DNA of 64,000 nt from Candidatus Frackibacter sp. WG13 (GTDB lineage: Bacteria > Bacillota > Halanaerobiia > Halobacteroidales > Acetohalobiaceae). Numbering within the stretch: position 1 is the stretch's first letter; each line of letters begins with the position of its first letter. The notes beneath the pieces were generated by a model. That model had not been told where the DNA came from. It did no database searches and saw only the letters and a program-made list of their open reading frames with translations. The translations under genes and the position numbers were made by a program. This document shows, piece by piece, positions 52,593-61,179 of the stretch. Where the stretch lies: NCBI RefSeq assembly GCF_900114655.1, contig NZ_FOTT01000005.1:40677-104676 (forward strand). Reading direction: 5' to 3'.

Positions 52593-53936
52593 TTAATTAT
52601 TTTCATTATTAAAATATTCTTTTATTCCAGCTACTATTCCCTCAGCAACTTGCTGCTGAAAATCATGAGTGTTTAATAAATACTCTTCGTGCAAATTAGA
52701 TAAGAAAGCAGTTTCAATTAAGAGAGCTGGCATTTCTGTCTCTCTTAATACAGCAAAGTTAGCTGCTTTTAAACCATTATCTTCAATCTGAATCCTTTTC
52801 ATTATTTCACTCTGTACATACCATGCTAAAGCCCAATTCTTTTTAGAAGCAGACCAATGAGCATAAGTAGCTGTTCCACCAATTGTTGATAAGTTATTAG
52901 AATTAGCATGAATACTAATAAATAGATCTGCTGGCCATCTATTAGCCATTTCTGCACGTCCAGAGAGAGAAATAAATTCATTCTGCCCCCTAGTCATCAA
53001 CGTTTTAAAGTTTTCTTGCTTTAATAATTTATTTACTTTTTTTGCTATTTGATAGACTACTTTACTTTCTTCAACTCCTGAAATTCCGATTGCCCCGGGA
53101 TCTTGTCCACCATGACCAGGATCAATTACAATTCTTTTCTGATTTAAATTGCTATTTGAATCTGGTCTTTTGAGATTATAATCACTAGTTATTGAAGAAG
53201 TTACTATCCTATTCTTACTTTTAACTTCCAAAATTAACTTTGAATCTTCTTTTTTAAGATAATAACTACTCATCTGATTAATATCAGCAACGATTCTAAC
53301 TGATGCCGGATTAACTTGATATTGACTGACTCTGATTTTTTTAACTATATTCTTATTAAGCGGAATTATATCTTTAGCATCACCTATGTTAATATTCTTA
53401 AGATCAAGAACTAGACGTTGTGGTTGATGATAAAGTTGTAATTCAGAGTCTGGTAGTGAATCAGTTTTAATAATCACTTGGAACTTATTTTTAGATTCAT
53501 TAATATCTATATCCTCTATCTGATTAGAAGAGTAATAAATAGTCTTATCACTTGCTTGCCAGGCCAATTTACCACCATAAATCTTAGGTAGAAGTCTTAA
53601 CGGAATCATTGCCTTATCATTAACCAGCTTAGCTTTTATACTTAGAGGAATAACTTCTGTATTAACAATAGCCACTCGTTCATTTAACGGTAACCTAACC
53701 TTAAATTTATTCCTATTAATCCTTAATTCATCTTTATAACGATCCCAAATTACTGTTTCTCCAAAGTAAGTCGATAGAATCTCTGCTGGAACCAAAGTTC
53801 TACCATCAATCACCATTAAGTCTTGATTAACCTGTTGACCATTAATTACTAAGTCTACACTTTCAGCTGCTACTGGAATAGAAATAAGTATCATTGCCAT
53901 AGTCAGTACTATAATGTATTGGTATTTATTATTCAA
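52593..53936 (-). CDS. N-acetylmuramoyl-L-alanine amidase with stalk and AMIN domains
   Basis: 447 residues. A signal peptide (cut near AAAES, about 24) is followed by a copper-amine-oxidase-N-like stalk domain (about 27-135), an AMIN domain (about 145-230) and Amidase_3 (about 265-445). Zn and catalytic residues are visible in VIDPGHGGQDPG, GVEESK, FISIHANSN and LLIETAFLSN. It cleaves cell-wall peptides outside the membrane. The start is TTG 53936 after AAAAGGTG. Confidence 0.92.
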   Translation of the reverse strand: MNNKYQYIIVLTMAMILISIPVAAESVDLVINGQQVNQDLMVIDGRTLVPAEILSTYFGETVIWDRYKDELRINRNKFKVRLPLNERVAIVNTEVIPLSIKAKLVNDKAMIPLRLLPKIYGGKLAWQASDKTIYYSSNQIEDIDINESKNKFQVIIKTDSLPDSELQLYHQPQRLVLDLKNINIGDAKDIIPLNKNIVKKIRVSQYQVNPASVRIVADINQMSSYYLKKEDSKLILEVKSKNRIVTSSITSDYNLKRPDSNSNLNQKRIVIDPGHGGQDPGAIGISGVEESKVVYQIAKKVNKLLKQENFKTLMTRGQNEFISLSGRAEMANRWPADLFISIHANSNNLSTIGGTATYAHWSASKKNWALAWYVQSEIMKRIQIEDNGLKAANFAVLRETEMPALLIETAFLSNLHEEYLLNTHDFQQQVAEGIVAGIKEYFNNENN

Positions 53937-54054
53937 TTAATAACACCTTTTCTATATGTATTTTCACCTCTATAATTTTATTTTCTCTCTTTTTATAAAT
54001 TCTAGATATTATCGGTAGTACCTTTTATCAAAATATGGCAACGGGATGTTAGTT

Positions 54055-54197
54055 GACAGTGAAGCCCAGAAAAGAGCTTTCGAATTAGAAGTAGAGTCTA
54101 TCGTAGGCTTGCGGCCAGCTTTGAAGTTTAAGCTGGGCGAGACAGTGAAGCCCAGAAAAGAGTTTTCGGATTAAAAGCAGAGTCTATAGTAGGTTGG
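54055..54197. repeat. 57-base imperfect direct repeat with intervening hairpin
   Basis: The block starting GACAGTGAAGCCCAGAAAAG occurs at 54055-54111 and 54141-54197, with about seven differences. Between them CCAGCTT/AAGCTGG (54115-54136) forms a hairpin related to the one at 54480. Confidence 0.65.
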
Positions 54198-54270
54198 GTG
54201 AGATAGTAAAAATATTTAGATATAGATTGAACATAGACTAAAAATAATTTTGAAATTGATAATTTAATAG

Positions 54271-54290
54271 TAGTCATAAGTGACTAAGTT
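54271..54290. repeat. 20-base repeat, copy 2
   Basis: Identical to 45795-45814. Confidence 0.6.
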
Positions 54291-54332
54291 ATAACTGTAC
54301 GTTGACTAACAAGAATCAGTGACACTTGTTAG

Positions 54333-54407
54333 TGTCAGTAGTTCATTTAATCACTGCATCTCTATAGCAAGAACGACATATTAGCTCTTAAATTTCTTAG
54401 ACGCTAC
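54333..54407. repeat. 75-base segment shared with the right flank (array-flank copy A)
   Basis: Very similar to 63876-63948: both contain GCATCTCTATAGCAA and end GCTAC directly before GTTTCAAT. It looks like the conserved side of a CRISPR array that has been reduced to a partial repeat here. Confidence 0.65.
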
Positions 54408-54425
54408 GTTTCAATCCTTGTTCTA
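54408..54425 (-). CRISPR. Orphan partial CRISPR repeat
   Basis: GTTTCAATCCTTGTTCTA matches the first 18 bases of the repeat at 63949 with one change. Its complement ends ATTGAAAC, the usual type I-B/III crRNA handle. No spacer or second repeat follows. Confidence 0.5.
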
Positions 54426-54510
54426 GAACCCAACTCCCAACTCTCAAACTAGATGCTCCCAGCTTCCATGGGTTCATATCCAGCCTTGAACTTTAGGCTG
54501 GATATTGGAA
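54410..54510. repeat. 101-base direct repeat, copy A (left of csm operon)
   Basis: Matches 63746-63846 at 98 of 101 positions. It begins inside the CRISPR-like bases and contains a GAACCC/GGGTTC pair and an 11-bp terminal hairpin (ATATCCAGCCT with AGGCTGGATAT). Confidence 0.85.
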
Positions 54511-54522
54511 AAATACTTTCTT

Positions 54523-55953
54523 TTAGAACCTCAGTTTAATAAACTTAAATCTTTCTATCATTTCCTTCATCTGTATTTCTTCTATTTTACAGAATTTATT
54601 TAATAACTTTAGTACTAATTCTTTAAAGCGATGATAATTTTCTTTACTTATAAATTCAAAACCATGGGCTAAAATACTTTGATTACGAGTATTAATAGTA
54701 CTCATCATCCAACCCCAATCAATCACTTCACTAATTGGATCATCTAGTGCAGATAATAAGATATAACCTTTTATGCAACTAATTTTCTCCGGAAAAATTT
54801 CCATCTTATTAAGTGGTTTTACAGGAGCAATAATTTCATTCATCTTGTCTAGCAACTCCATTTTTTTAGACTTAGATAAAGCAGGAGCAGAAACATCTAT
54901 ATCATGACTGGCCAATCTACGTTGAGCTATCATCTCCAATATTCTATATAATAATAAAGAAGCTATATCATAGCGGTTATTATCTTCTTTTCTCACCGCA
55001 CTGCTATATATTGAGAAAATTAGAGATTTTACATGTTCAATATTATCTAACTTTTCTAAACCTCTTTTATCTGTAACTTCTTGAAGAATTTTTAAAATAC
55101 TAAGCTGTTTAGATAGCCGAGGAATCTTTTCAGTATATATTGAATACCTTTTTGCTTCATAAAGGCCCTCTTCTAGTTTTTTAATGGCCTTAATTAAATT
55201 AAACTTCTCCCAATTAGCATAAGCATCCGCCCACAAATTAAGAACTTTGTACTTTCGATCATCTCGTACCTTATTAAGTAATTCATTGAATTTTTTAGCA
55301 GCAGCCTGATAATTATGTTCATTCCACAATCCAAAAGCCTTCTTTTCATCTAAATCCCCAAAAACTTCATAAGGATTCTCAATTTTCGCTAACCTTTCAG
55401 TCCCCGGTTCAGCAGCTCTAAATTGCCGTAAATATTTACTAGTTATATAAAAAACATCTGCACCAATTAAACTTCCAGCCATAGCTGCTCCTGTACTCAT
55501 GCTCTTTGTCCCACCTGTAAAATCAACAGCTAATTTAATCGGTTCTACTAAGTCATCATAAAGCTCTTTAATTTTCTGATAGACATCAATCGGACTTGCT
55601 TTATCTACCATCTTAGTATAACACTGACTAAATTTTAAATCTATAAAATTAAAAATCTTATCTAATTCTTTTTTAGTAGTTCTAGTTACTAAAAAGAGAA
55701 CATTTTTAGGTTGTAAAGCTAAAATTGAAAGAACAATCGGTTGATAAGATTGACCAACTGTGACAATCAGGTAATCATAATCTTCTTCAAATTTATTTTC
55801 ATCTTTAGCCAAAAATTCCTCAATTATTAATTCCATAATCTCATTATCATAGTAGTCATTCGCTTTTTCCCAATCGCTATTATTTTCTCTAGACATATTT
55901 TTCCAAGTGTTAATCTTCTTATATAAAGTTTCTTTGATTTCTTGTCTGTTCAA
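54523..55953 (-). CDS. TIGR02710-family CARF-HEPN protein (Csm6/Csx1-like effector)
   Basis: 476 residues. The N-terminal CARF domain begins near residue 60 (DYLIVTVGQSYQPIVLSIL) and has the ligand-loop motif DFTGGTKSMSTG near residue 144. A helical middle follows. The C-terminal HEPN region has TRNQSILAHGF (R-x6-H, about residue 430). Such proteins bind cyclic oligoadenylate made by Cas10 and then cut RNA. TTG 55953 follows GAGGGAGGT. It is the last gene of the csm operon and differs in family from its neighbour. Confidence 0.85.
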   Translation of the reverse strand: MNRQEIKETLYKKINTWKNMSRENNSDWEKANDYYDNEIMELIIEEFLAKDENKFEEDYDYLIVTVGQSYQPIVLSILALQPKNVLFLVTRTTKKELDKIFNFIDLKFSQCYTKMVDKASPIDVYQKIKELYDDLVEPIKLAVDFTGGTKSMSTGAAMAGSLIGADVFYITSKYLRQFRAAEPGTERLAKIENPYEVFGDLDEKKAFGLWNEHNYQAAAKKFNELLNKVRDDRKYKVLNLWADAYANWEKFNLIKAIKKLEEGLYEAKRYSIYTEKIPRLSKQLSILKILQEVTDKRGLEKLDNIEHVKSLIFSIYSSAVRKEDNNRYDIASLLLYRILEMIAQRRLASHDIDVSAPALSKSKKMELLDKMNEIIAPVKPLNKMEIFPEKISCIKGYILLSALDDPISEVIDWGWMMSTINTRNQSILAHGFEFISKENYHRFKELVLKLLNKFCKIEEIQMKEMIERFKFIKLRF

Positions 55954-56001
55954 ATTGATAATACCTCCCTCTTTGAATTAAAATTACTTTATAATCTTTA
56001 G

Positions 56002-57381
56002 TTAGCTATAAGTATTAACTTTTTTAAGTTTATCTATTTTAATATATGAATTAATTTTTTTTAAAATATCTGAGTTAAGTAAATTACTAACTTCTTCATA
56101 ATACTCAGCACTATCTCTTATATCATTACTAAATACTCCTTTACTTTCTAAAGAACCATGAGCTATCCTATGTCTTATTTCTTTTATATTCTTATACATA
56201 GTAGCTAATCTTTCAAAAATATTCCATGATTTTTGCTCACTTATATCCTTTTTAAACCTTGTATAATTATCTAGTAAGAAAGCCATCATTCTTCTTTCAC
56301 TTCGCTCTACAGGGTCTACCCCATATATTTCACATAACTTTGTTAAAAAAGCTTCTGTTAAACAGATATAGCCATTAGCATATCTTGTATTATCAAAATA
56401 CCAACCAGCTATTTCTAATTGAAATTTAGCATCAGATTCTAGATTATTAAATCTATCAATAAAATTTTGTAGTTGCGGTAGTATATACTTTAACCCCTTC
56501 TTTATCTCTGATAAATCTTTGTTTTCTAAACTCTCTTTCAAACTCTTAATCCTATTCTTTAAATCAACCAAATAGTTTATATTAACTAACTCTGAGATAT
56601 ATTTTATATCACGACTCATCTGTCGACTATTAATTAAATCAGAAATTAGATAACCATTGCCATAATTAGTAAAGTCATAAACCCCTCTAATTAATTTTGA
56701 TATATCAAATAAAGGTTTTAAATCTACTACTTGTGTATACCCTAGTTCTTTTTTCACTTCTAACATTCCATAATATATTCCTGCTAATTTTATTCTCTTT
56801 CTTCCTAACGTTTGAATAAAATCCATCATTAAATACATAAATAATGGAATTGAACGAAAAGCATGCGTAATATCTAAATATATCTCATCACCATCTTCTA
56901 ATTCATCAATTAGCTGCATAAAAATATCAAAATTATTCCATAACTCTTCTTCCGAAAGACCATAATGAATCAAATGACAACTAGACCCACCTTGTGCATC
57001 AGAGTTAATAGAAACTAAATACTCATCAATGACACTAGTAACTTTATTTAAATCAGATTCATCAATCATACTAACTTGACTATTAGATACTTCTATCTTC
57101 TCTACTAGCTCACAGTAATAATCTAAATCAATTTCTTGTTTTGAATGACTAGCCTTAAAATAGTATCGATAAACTTCCTCCCACATCGAACCTTGAGTAC
57201 CAACTATAACTATTTTATCAACTTCAAGATATTTAGCTAAAGCAGCTGCTACAAAAGAAGTCTCATATTCATTCTCATCACCATCAAACTTATATTTAGC
57301 AGTCCTATATTGCCTTAATGGATTATTATTTGATTCATCAAAATATCCTGCTCCTAAAGGAGACATTAACACTTTAGCCAT
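56002..57381 (-). CDS. csx2: TIGR02221/Csx2-type CARF-HEPN effector (TM1812 family)
   Basis: 459 residues. The start MAKVLMSPLGAGYF and QYRTAKYKFDG lead into a CARF domain with LDITHAFRSIP near residue 168, the signature of the TM1812/Csx1-Csx2 branch. The C-terminal HEPN domain has EIRHRIAHG (R-x4-H, about residue 410). Predicted function: a cyclic-oligoadenylate-activated ribonuclease. GGGGGA precedes the ATG. It is separated from csm5 by 35 bases and from the next effector by 48. Confidence 0.87.
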   Translation of the reverse strand: MAKVLMSPLGAGYFDESNNNPLRQYRTAKYKFDGDENEYETSFVAAALAKYLEVDKIVIVGTQGSMWEEVYRYYFKASHSKQEIDLDYYCELVEKIEVSNSQVSMIDESDLNKVTSVIDEYLVSINSDAQGGSSCHLIHYGLSEEELWNNFDIFMQLIDELEDGDEIYLDITHAFRSIPLFMYLMMDFIQTLGRKRIKLAGIYYGMLEVKKELGYTQVVDLKPLFDISKLIRGVYDFTNYGNGYLISDLINSRQMSRDIKYISELVNINYLVDLKNRIKSLKESLENKDLSEIKKGLKYILPQLQNFIDRFNNLESDAKFQLEIAGWYFDNTRYANGYICLTEAFLTKLCEIYGVDPVERSERRMMAFLLDNYTRFKKDISEQKSWNIFERLATMYKNIKEIRHRIAHGSLESKGVFSNDIRDSAEYYEEVSNLLNSDILKKINSYIKIDKLKKVNTYS

Positions 57382-57416
57382 TATTAATCCCCCATTCTAT
57401 TAATTCAATATAACTA

Positions 57417-58721
57417 TTAATCATGTAATCTTTTATAAGTCTCAAACTCTTCTTTGTACTGGTTATATGACTTAATTTTACCTCTACTTCTAGCTACAGC
57501 CATCCTTTTAAAGGCTTTCGCACCGTGTCTATCTTCAACAAACTCTCTTAAATTAGCATATTTTAGTTCATTTGCACCCTGTTTAACTTTACCTTTAGAT
57601 TGATTATTATCATTTTGTCTACCTTGATTCGTGTCATATTTATTTTTTACCTCATTCTTAATTAACCTAACCCATCCTAATACCTCTTTAACTTTTCCAT
57701 CATTACTAACTACAGTTCTAGTCTTAGGAAAAGGATCATGGTTACCTAAATTAGCATCTTTTCTTACCCTATTTAGTTCATTTTCAGAAAACAAGTTAGC
57801 AATTGAATTCTCAAAGAAAGTCTTTCCAGCACCTAAACGTAAGATTGCCCCTTCTTTAGTTTCCATTAATTCTTGTGCTTCATTGATTAATTCAGTATAC
57901 AAACTAATTACCATACCAAAAGAGCCATTAGATGCTTTTAACTCTTTAATCTCTTTTTCTAGCAAATCAATATAGAACTTATTAATTCTTACTAAAATTT
58001 CATTTTCATTATTTTGATATAGATACTTAAATTTGTTAGTAAGTTGATGATAACCTTTTTGAGCTTTAGACTGGAGATGAATATTAGTTTCTAAACCTGA
58101 TTGAATAACTTCTTTAGTTATAGGAATGTTATCTTTTCCTTCTTTAATATCTAATCGATAAGTTTTAACTACTTCTACCTCTTCATTTAATAATGGTTCA
58201 CTATCAGATAAATGTAAAAAATTCATAATATCATTACCAGATTTATCGAAAAGATCTTCACCGATATAACTTCTGTTTCTATTCATTCTTTTAAAATTAT
58301 ATCCATCATCTTTAAGATGAGTATATAATAAAGCAGTACGAATAGCACCTTTTAAAGTACTACCCGGAATATAAGGACGATTTCCAGTAGAAATAGTTCT
58401 TTGAATTTCTTCACCTTTAATTTGACCACCACTTACAGTTACCTTTTTACTAACAAAATCCCTTAAACGCATTGAATTATTAACAAAGAAGTCTTCTAGC
58501 TTATATCTATCACTAGAATTACCGCTTGCTTGTTTTTTTATAATTGTTACAAATTGATTTATTAAATCCGTAGCATCTTCTAAATTAAAAAGATATTCTT
58601 CTAATTTTTGATGATCTATGTAATAAACTTCACCGCTTTGATAGATATAATCACTATAGGGTGATAAACTTTCTCCACTTCCAATATGAACAGGGGTAAT
58701 TGTTTGTAAAGTTAATTCCAT
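57417..58721 (-). CDS. csm5: Csm5, type III-A RAMP subunit
   Basis: 434 residues. The N-terminal ferredoxin-like fold begins LQTITPVHIGSGESLSPYSDY and has the RAMP loop NRPYIPGSTLKGAIRTALLY near residue 120, both typical of Csm5. A Lys/Asn/Gln-rich insert lies near residues 360-385. Csm5 caps the crRNA 3' end of the interference complex and can recruit nucleases. Its ATG shares one base with the csm4 stop (TAATG), so translation is coupled. Confidence 0.92.
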   Translation of the reverse strand: MELTLQTITPVHIGSGESLSPYSDYIYQSGEVYYIDHQKLEEYLFNLEDATDLINQFVTIIKKQASGNSSDRYKLEDFFVNNSMRLRDFVSKKVTVSGGQIKGEEIQRTISTGNRPYIPGSTLKGAIRTALLYTHLKDDGYNFKRMNRNRSYIGEDLFDKSGNDIMNFLHLSDSEPLLNEEVEVVKTYRLDIKEGKDNIPITKEVIQSGLETNIHLQSKAQKGYHQLTNKFKYLYQNNENEILVRINKFYIDLLEKEIKELKASNGSFGMVISLYTELINEAQELMETKEGAILRLGAGKTFFENSIANLFSENELNRVRKDANLGNHDPFPKTRTVVSNDGKVKEVLGWVRLIKNEVKNKYDTNQGRQNDNNQSKGKVKQGANELKYANLREFVEDRHGAKAFKRMAVARSRGKIKSYNQYKEEFETYKRLHD

Positions 58722-59794
58722 TATCTATCCCCTCCAAAACCTATTAGAAAGCTCTTACCATTTAATAATACATTATGCTGTTTAAAACTGTCTGGAGTAA
58801 CATCTTTAAGTTGACCTTCAATTTTTTGTAATAAAACACTTCCTTCAGTCATTACTCTAACACTCTTTTTGCGATATGGTTGGCCTCCTTGAGAGTATAA
58901 ATAACCACTTCTTTTAGCTAATTGATAGCTTATCATATTTTCTACTTCTTCTTTTTGTGGAAAAAGGGTAGAAAGATTGACATAATAATTTCCTGCTCTT
59001 GATAACCCCTTTAATTCATTTTCTCCAATTGCAACTATCTCTTCAAAATGCCCCATTCCTCGACTCCGTTTACCGCCAATTCCTTCTTCAACTAATAATC
59101 TAAAAATAGCTTTTAATTCTTTCTTCAAATCTCCTTCATATAAGAAAAACATAAAAGGTTTAATTTGATAATCATCAATTTCTGTATATATTAATTCCAT
59201 ATCATTTTGATAATAAAAGTTCTTTGCTTCACTATTAAATCTATCAACTGTCAGTTTAGGTCGTGATGACTTTTGAATAAACTTAAAATCATTAATCTTA
59301 GATCCTATTAAGCCTAAGTCCGCTATTTCCTCTTTTGTACAAGCAAATTGATTGCCAATTACTATTAAATCAAGAAGATTATAATTGAACATCTCTTCTT
59401 TTGGATTCCAATTATCTAATAATTTTTGATAAGCACCTAGAGATAGATAAGAAATCTTCTTAATCTTTTTATGAACCCAAATTTCATCATCGCTATCTAC
59501 TTTTGATCTAATTTTTATGTTAGGTTTTGGTAAGAAGTACAGACTTTTCTTAATGTCAGCTTCTTCAGAAGTGATTATAAAATCTAAACCATAAAAAAGA
59601 GAAGAAATAGAAAAATCTCCAATCTCAAATAAATTAATAATTTCTTCTACTGTATCATCAGAATATAACAAAGCAGCATTATTAATAATTGCTGAAAAGA
59701 ATTGATCAGATGAAAAGATTTCCTTTAAGTCTCCATTAGCATCACCAATATGAAATCCTGCTCGGTCTTCTATTAAAAACTTAATTCCCTGCAT
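58721..59794 (-). CDS. csm4: Csm4, type III-A RAMP subunit (Cas5 group)
   Basis: 357 residues. It begins IKFLIEDRAGFHIGDANGDL, with YFLPKPNIKIRSK and the Gly-rich loop GGKRSRGMGHFE near residue 238 that grips the crRNA 5' handle. Csm4 binds Cas10 and the handle. It starts 2 bases after the csm3 stop and overlaps csm5 by one base, after AGGAGTTG. Confidence 0.92.
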   Translation of the reverse strand: MQGIKFLIEDRAGFHIGDANGDLKEIFSSDQFFSAIINNAALLYSDDTVEEIINLFEIGDFSISSLFYGLDFIITSEEADIKKSLYFLPKPNIKIRSKVDSDDEIWVHKKIKKISYLSLGAYQKLLDNWNPKEEMFNYNLLDLIVIGNQFACTKEEIADLGLIGSKINDFKFIQKSSRPKLTVDRFNSEAKNFYYQNDMELIYTEIDDYQIKPFMFFLYEGDLKKELKAIFRLLVEEGIGGKRSRGMGHFEEIVAIGENELKGLSRAGNYYVNLSTLFPQKEEVENMISYQLAKRSGYLYSQGGQPYRKKSVRVMTEGSVLLQKIEGQLKDVTPDSFKQHNVLLNGKSFLIGFGGDR

Positions 59795-59796
59795 CT

Positions 59797-60549
59797 CTAT
59801 TCAACTCCTAATTTACTCTGCATTTCTTGTCTTAACTCATTAAAATTGATTTCATCTAACTCTCCCTGGTAAAGATTCTTAACTTTATTATCTCCTTCAT
59901 ATTCTTTAATAGTCTTAATACCAATCTTTAAATCTTCAAATTTAATTCGACCATAACCTCGCGAACCATTTCCACCAATATAGTCATCTTCTAACATTCT
60001 TAAAGCTACTACTACCTCTTTAAATCTCTTTATATCTTCATCCATTAAAATGTTATAAACTAAATTCAAATCAAATTTAGCTCCTGCTGGTACTCGTTCT
60101 AGGTTCCGTAAGTTATCGGATTTAGAATTTTTACGATTAATAACATTCTCTACTTTACTTTCAGTATAATTTAATTCTAATTCAGAAAAAATTCCTACTT
60201 TATTTTTCATCTGTTTTTTTATAGTCTCATCTAAGTTTGCATCTCTAACATATAATCTAGTTGGTCCTATCTTTTCGTTACCAGCCCCTGCCCCAACTCC
60301 AAAAACAGTACATATTTCACATTCTTTTCTACCACAGTCACAAATTTTACTTCTTCCTTTCTTTTTTTCTATTAAGCTTCTTAACTTACCTTTCAAGGAA
60401 GAACCTGGTATATAAGGAATTCCTTCCGAAGTCTTAATTACAGTACTATCAAGTCCTCCAATTACCATATCAGTATTTGAACCACCAATAGCTAACCCCG
60501 TTAAAGATTTAATCTTTCCTTCTATAAATAATTTAGCACTTAATTTCAT
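59797..60549 (-). CDS. csm3: Csm3, backbone ribonuclease (Cas7 group)
   Basis: 250 residues. The conserved MVIGGLDSTVIK holds the catalytic Asp (residue 34), so target-RNA cutting at 6-base steps should be active. GIPYIPGSSLKGKLRSLIE and GGNGSRGYGRI are the RAMP glycine-rich segments. A CDCGRKECEIC cysteine cluster (about residue 70) probably binds zinc. AAAGGGG precedes the ATG; the csm2 stop is 30 bases upstream. Confidence 0.95.
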   Translation of the reverse strand: MKLSAKLFIEGKIKSLTGLAIGGSNTDMVIGGLDSTVIKTSEGIPYIPGSSLKGKLRSLIEKKKGRSKICDCGRKECEICTVFGVGAGAGNEKIGPTRLYVRDANLDETIKKQMKNKVGIFSELELNYTESKVENVINRKNSKSDNLRNLERVPAGAKFDLNLVYNILMDEDIKRFKEVVVALRMLEDDYIGGNGSRGYGRIKFEDLKIGIKTIKEYEGDNKVKNLYQGELDEINFNELRQEMQSKLGVE

Positions 60550-60579
60550 TTTTACAACCCCTTTCTACCATTTATTCTT

Positions 60580-61179
<600 letters not shown>

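Larger units (their letters stand above)
53937..54522. other. 586-bp intergenic region at the left edge of the CRISPR-Cas island
   Basis: No gene is visible. It holds a 57-base imperfect direct repeat (54055 and 54141), a hairpin at 54115-54136, a 20-base repeat (54271), a 75-base segment shared with the right flank (54333-54407) and a 101-base repeat (54410-54510). Confidence 0.75.

Noticed and set aside
57417..60549. Type III-B (Cmr) assignment for the RAMP genes
   Set aside because: The Csm2 C terminus, Csm3 GGLDS motif and gene order cas10-csm2-csm3-csm4-csm5 are type III-A; there is no Cmr1, Cmr5 or Cmr6-like gene.
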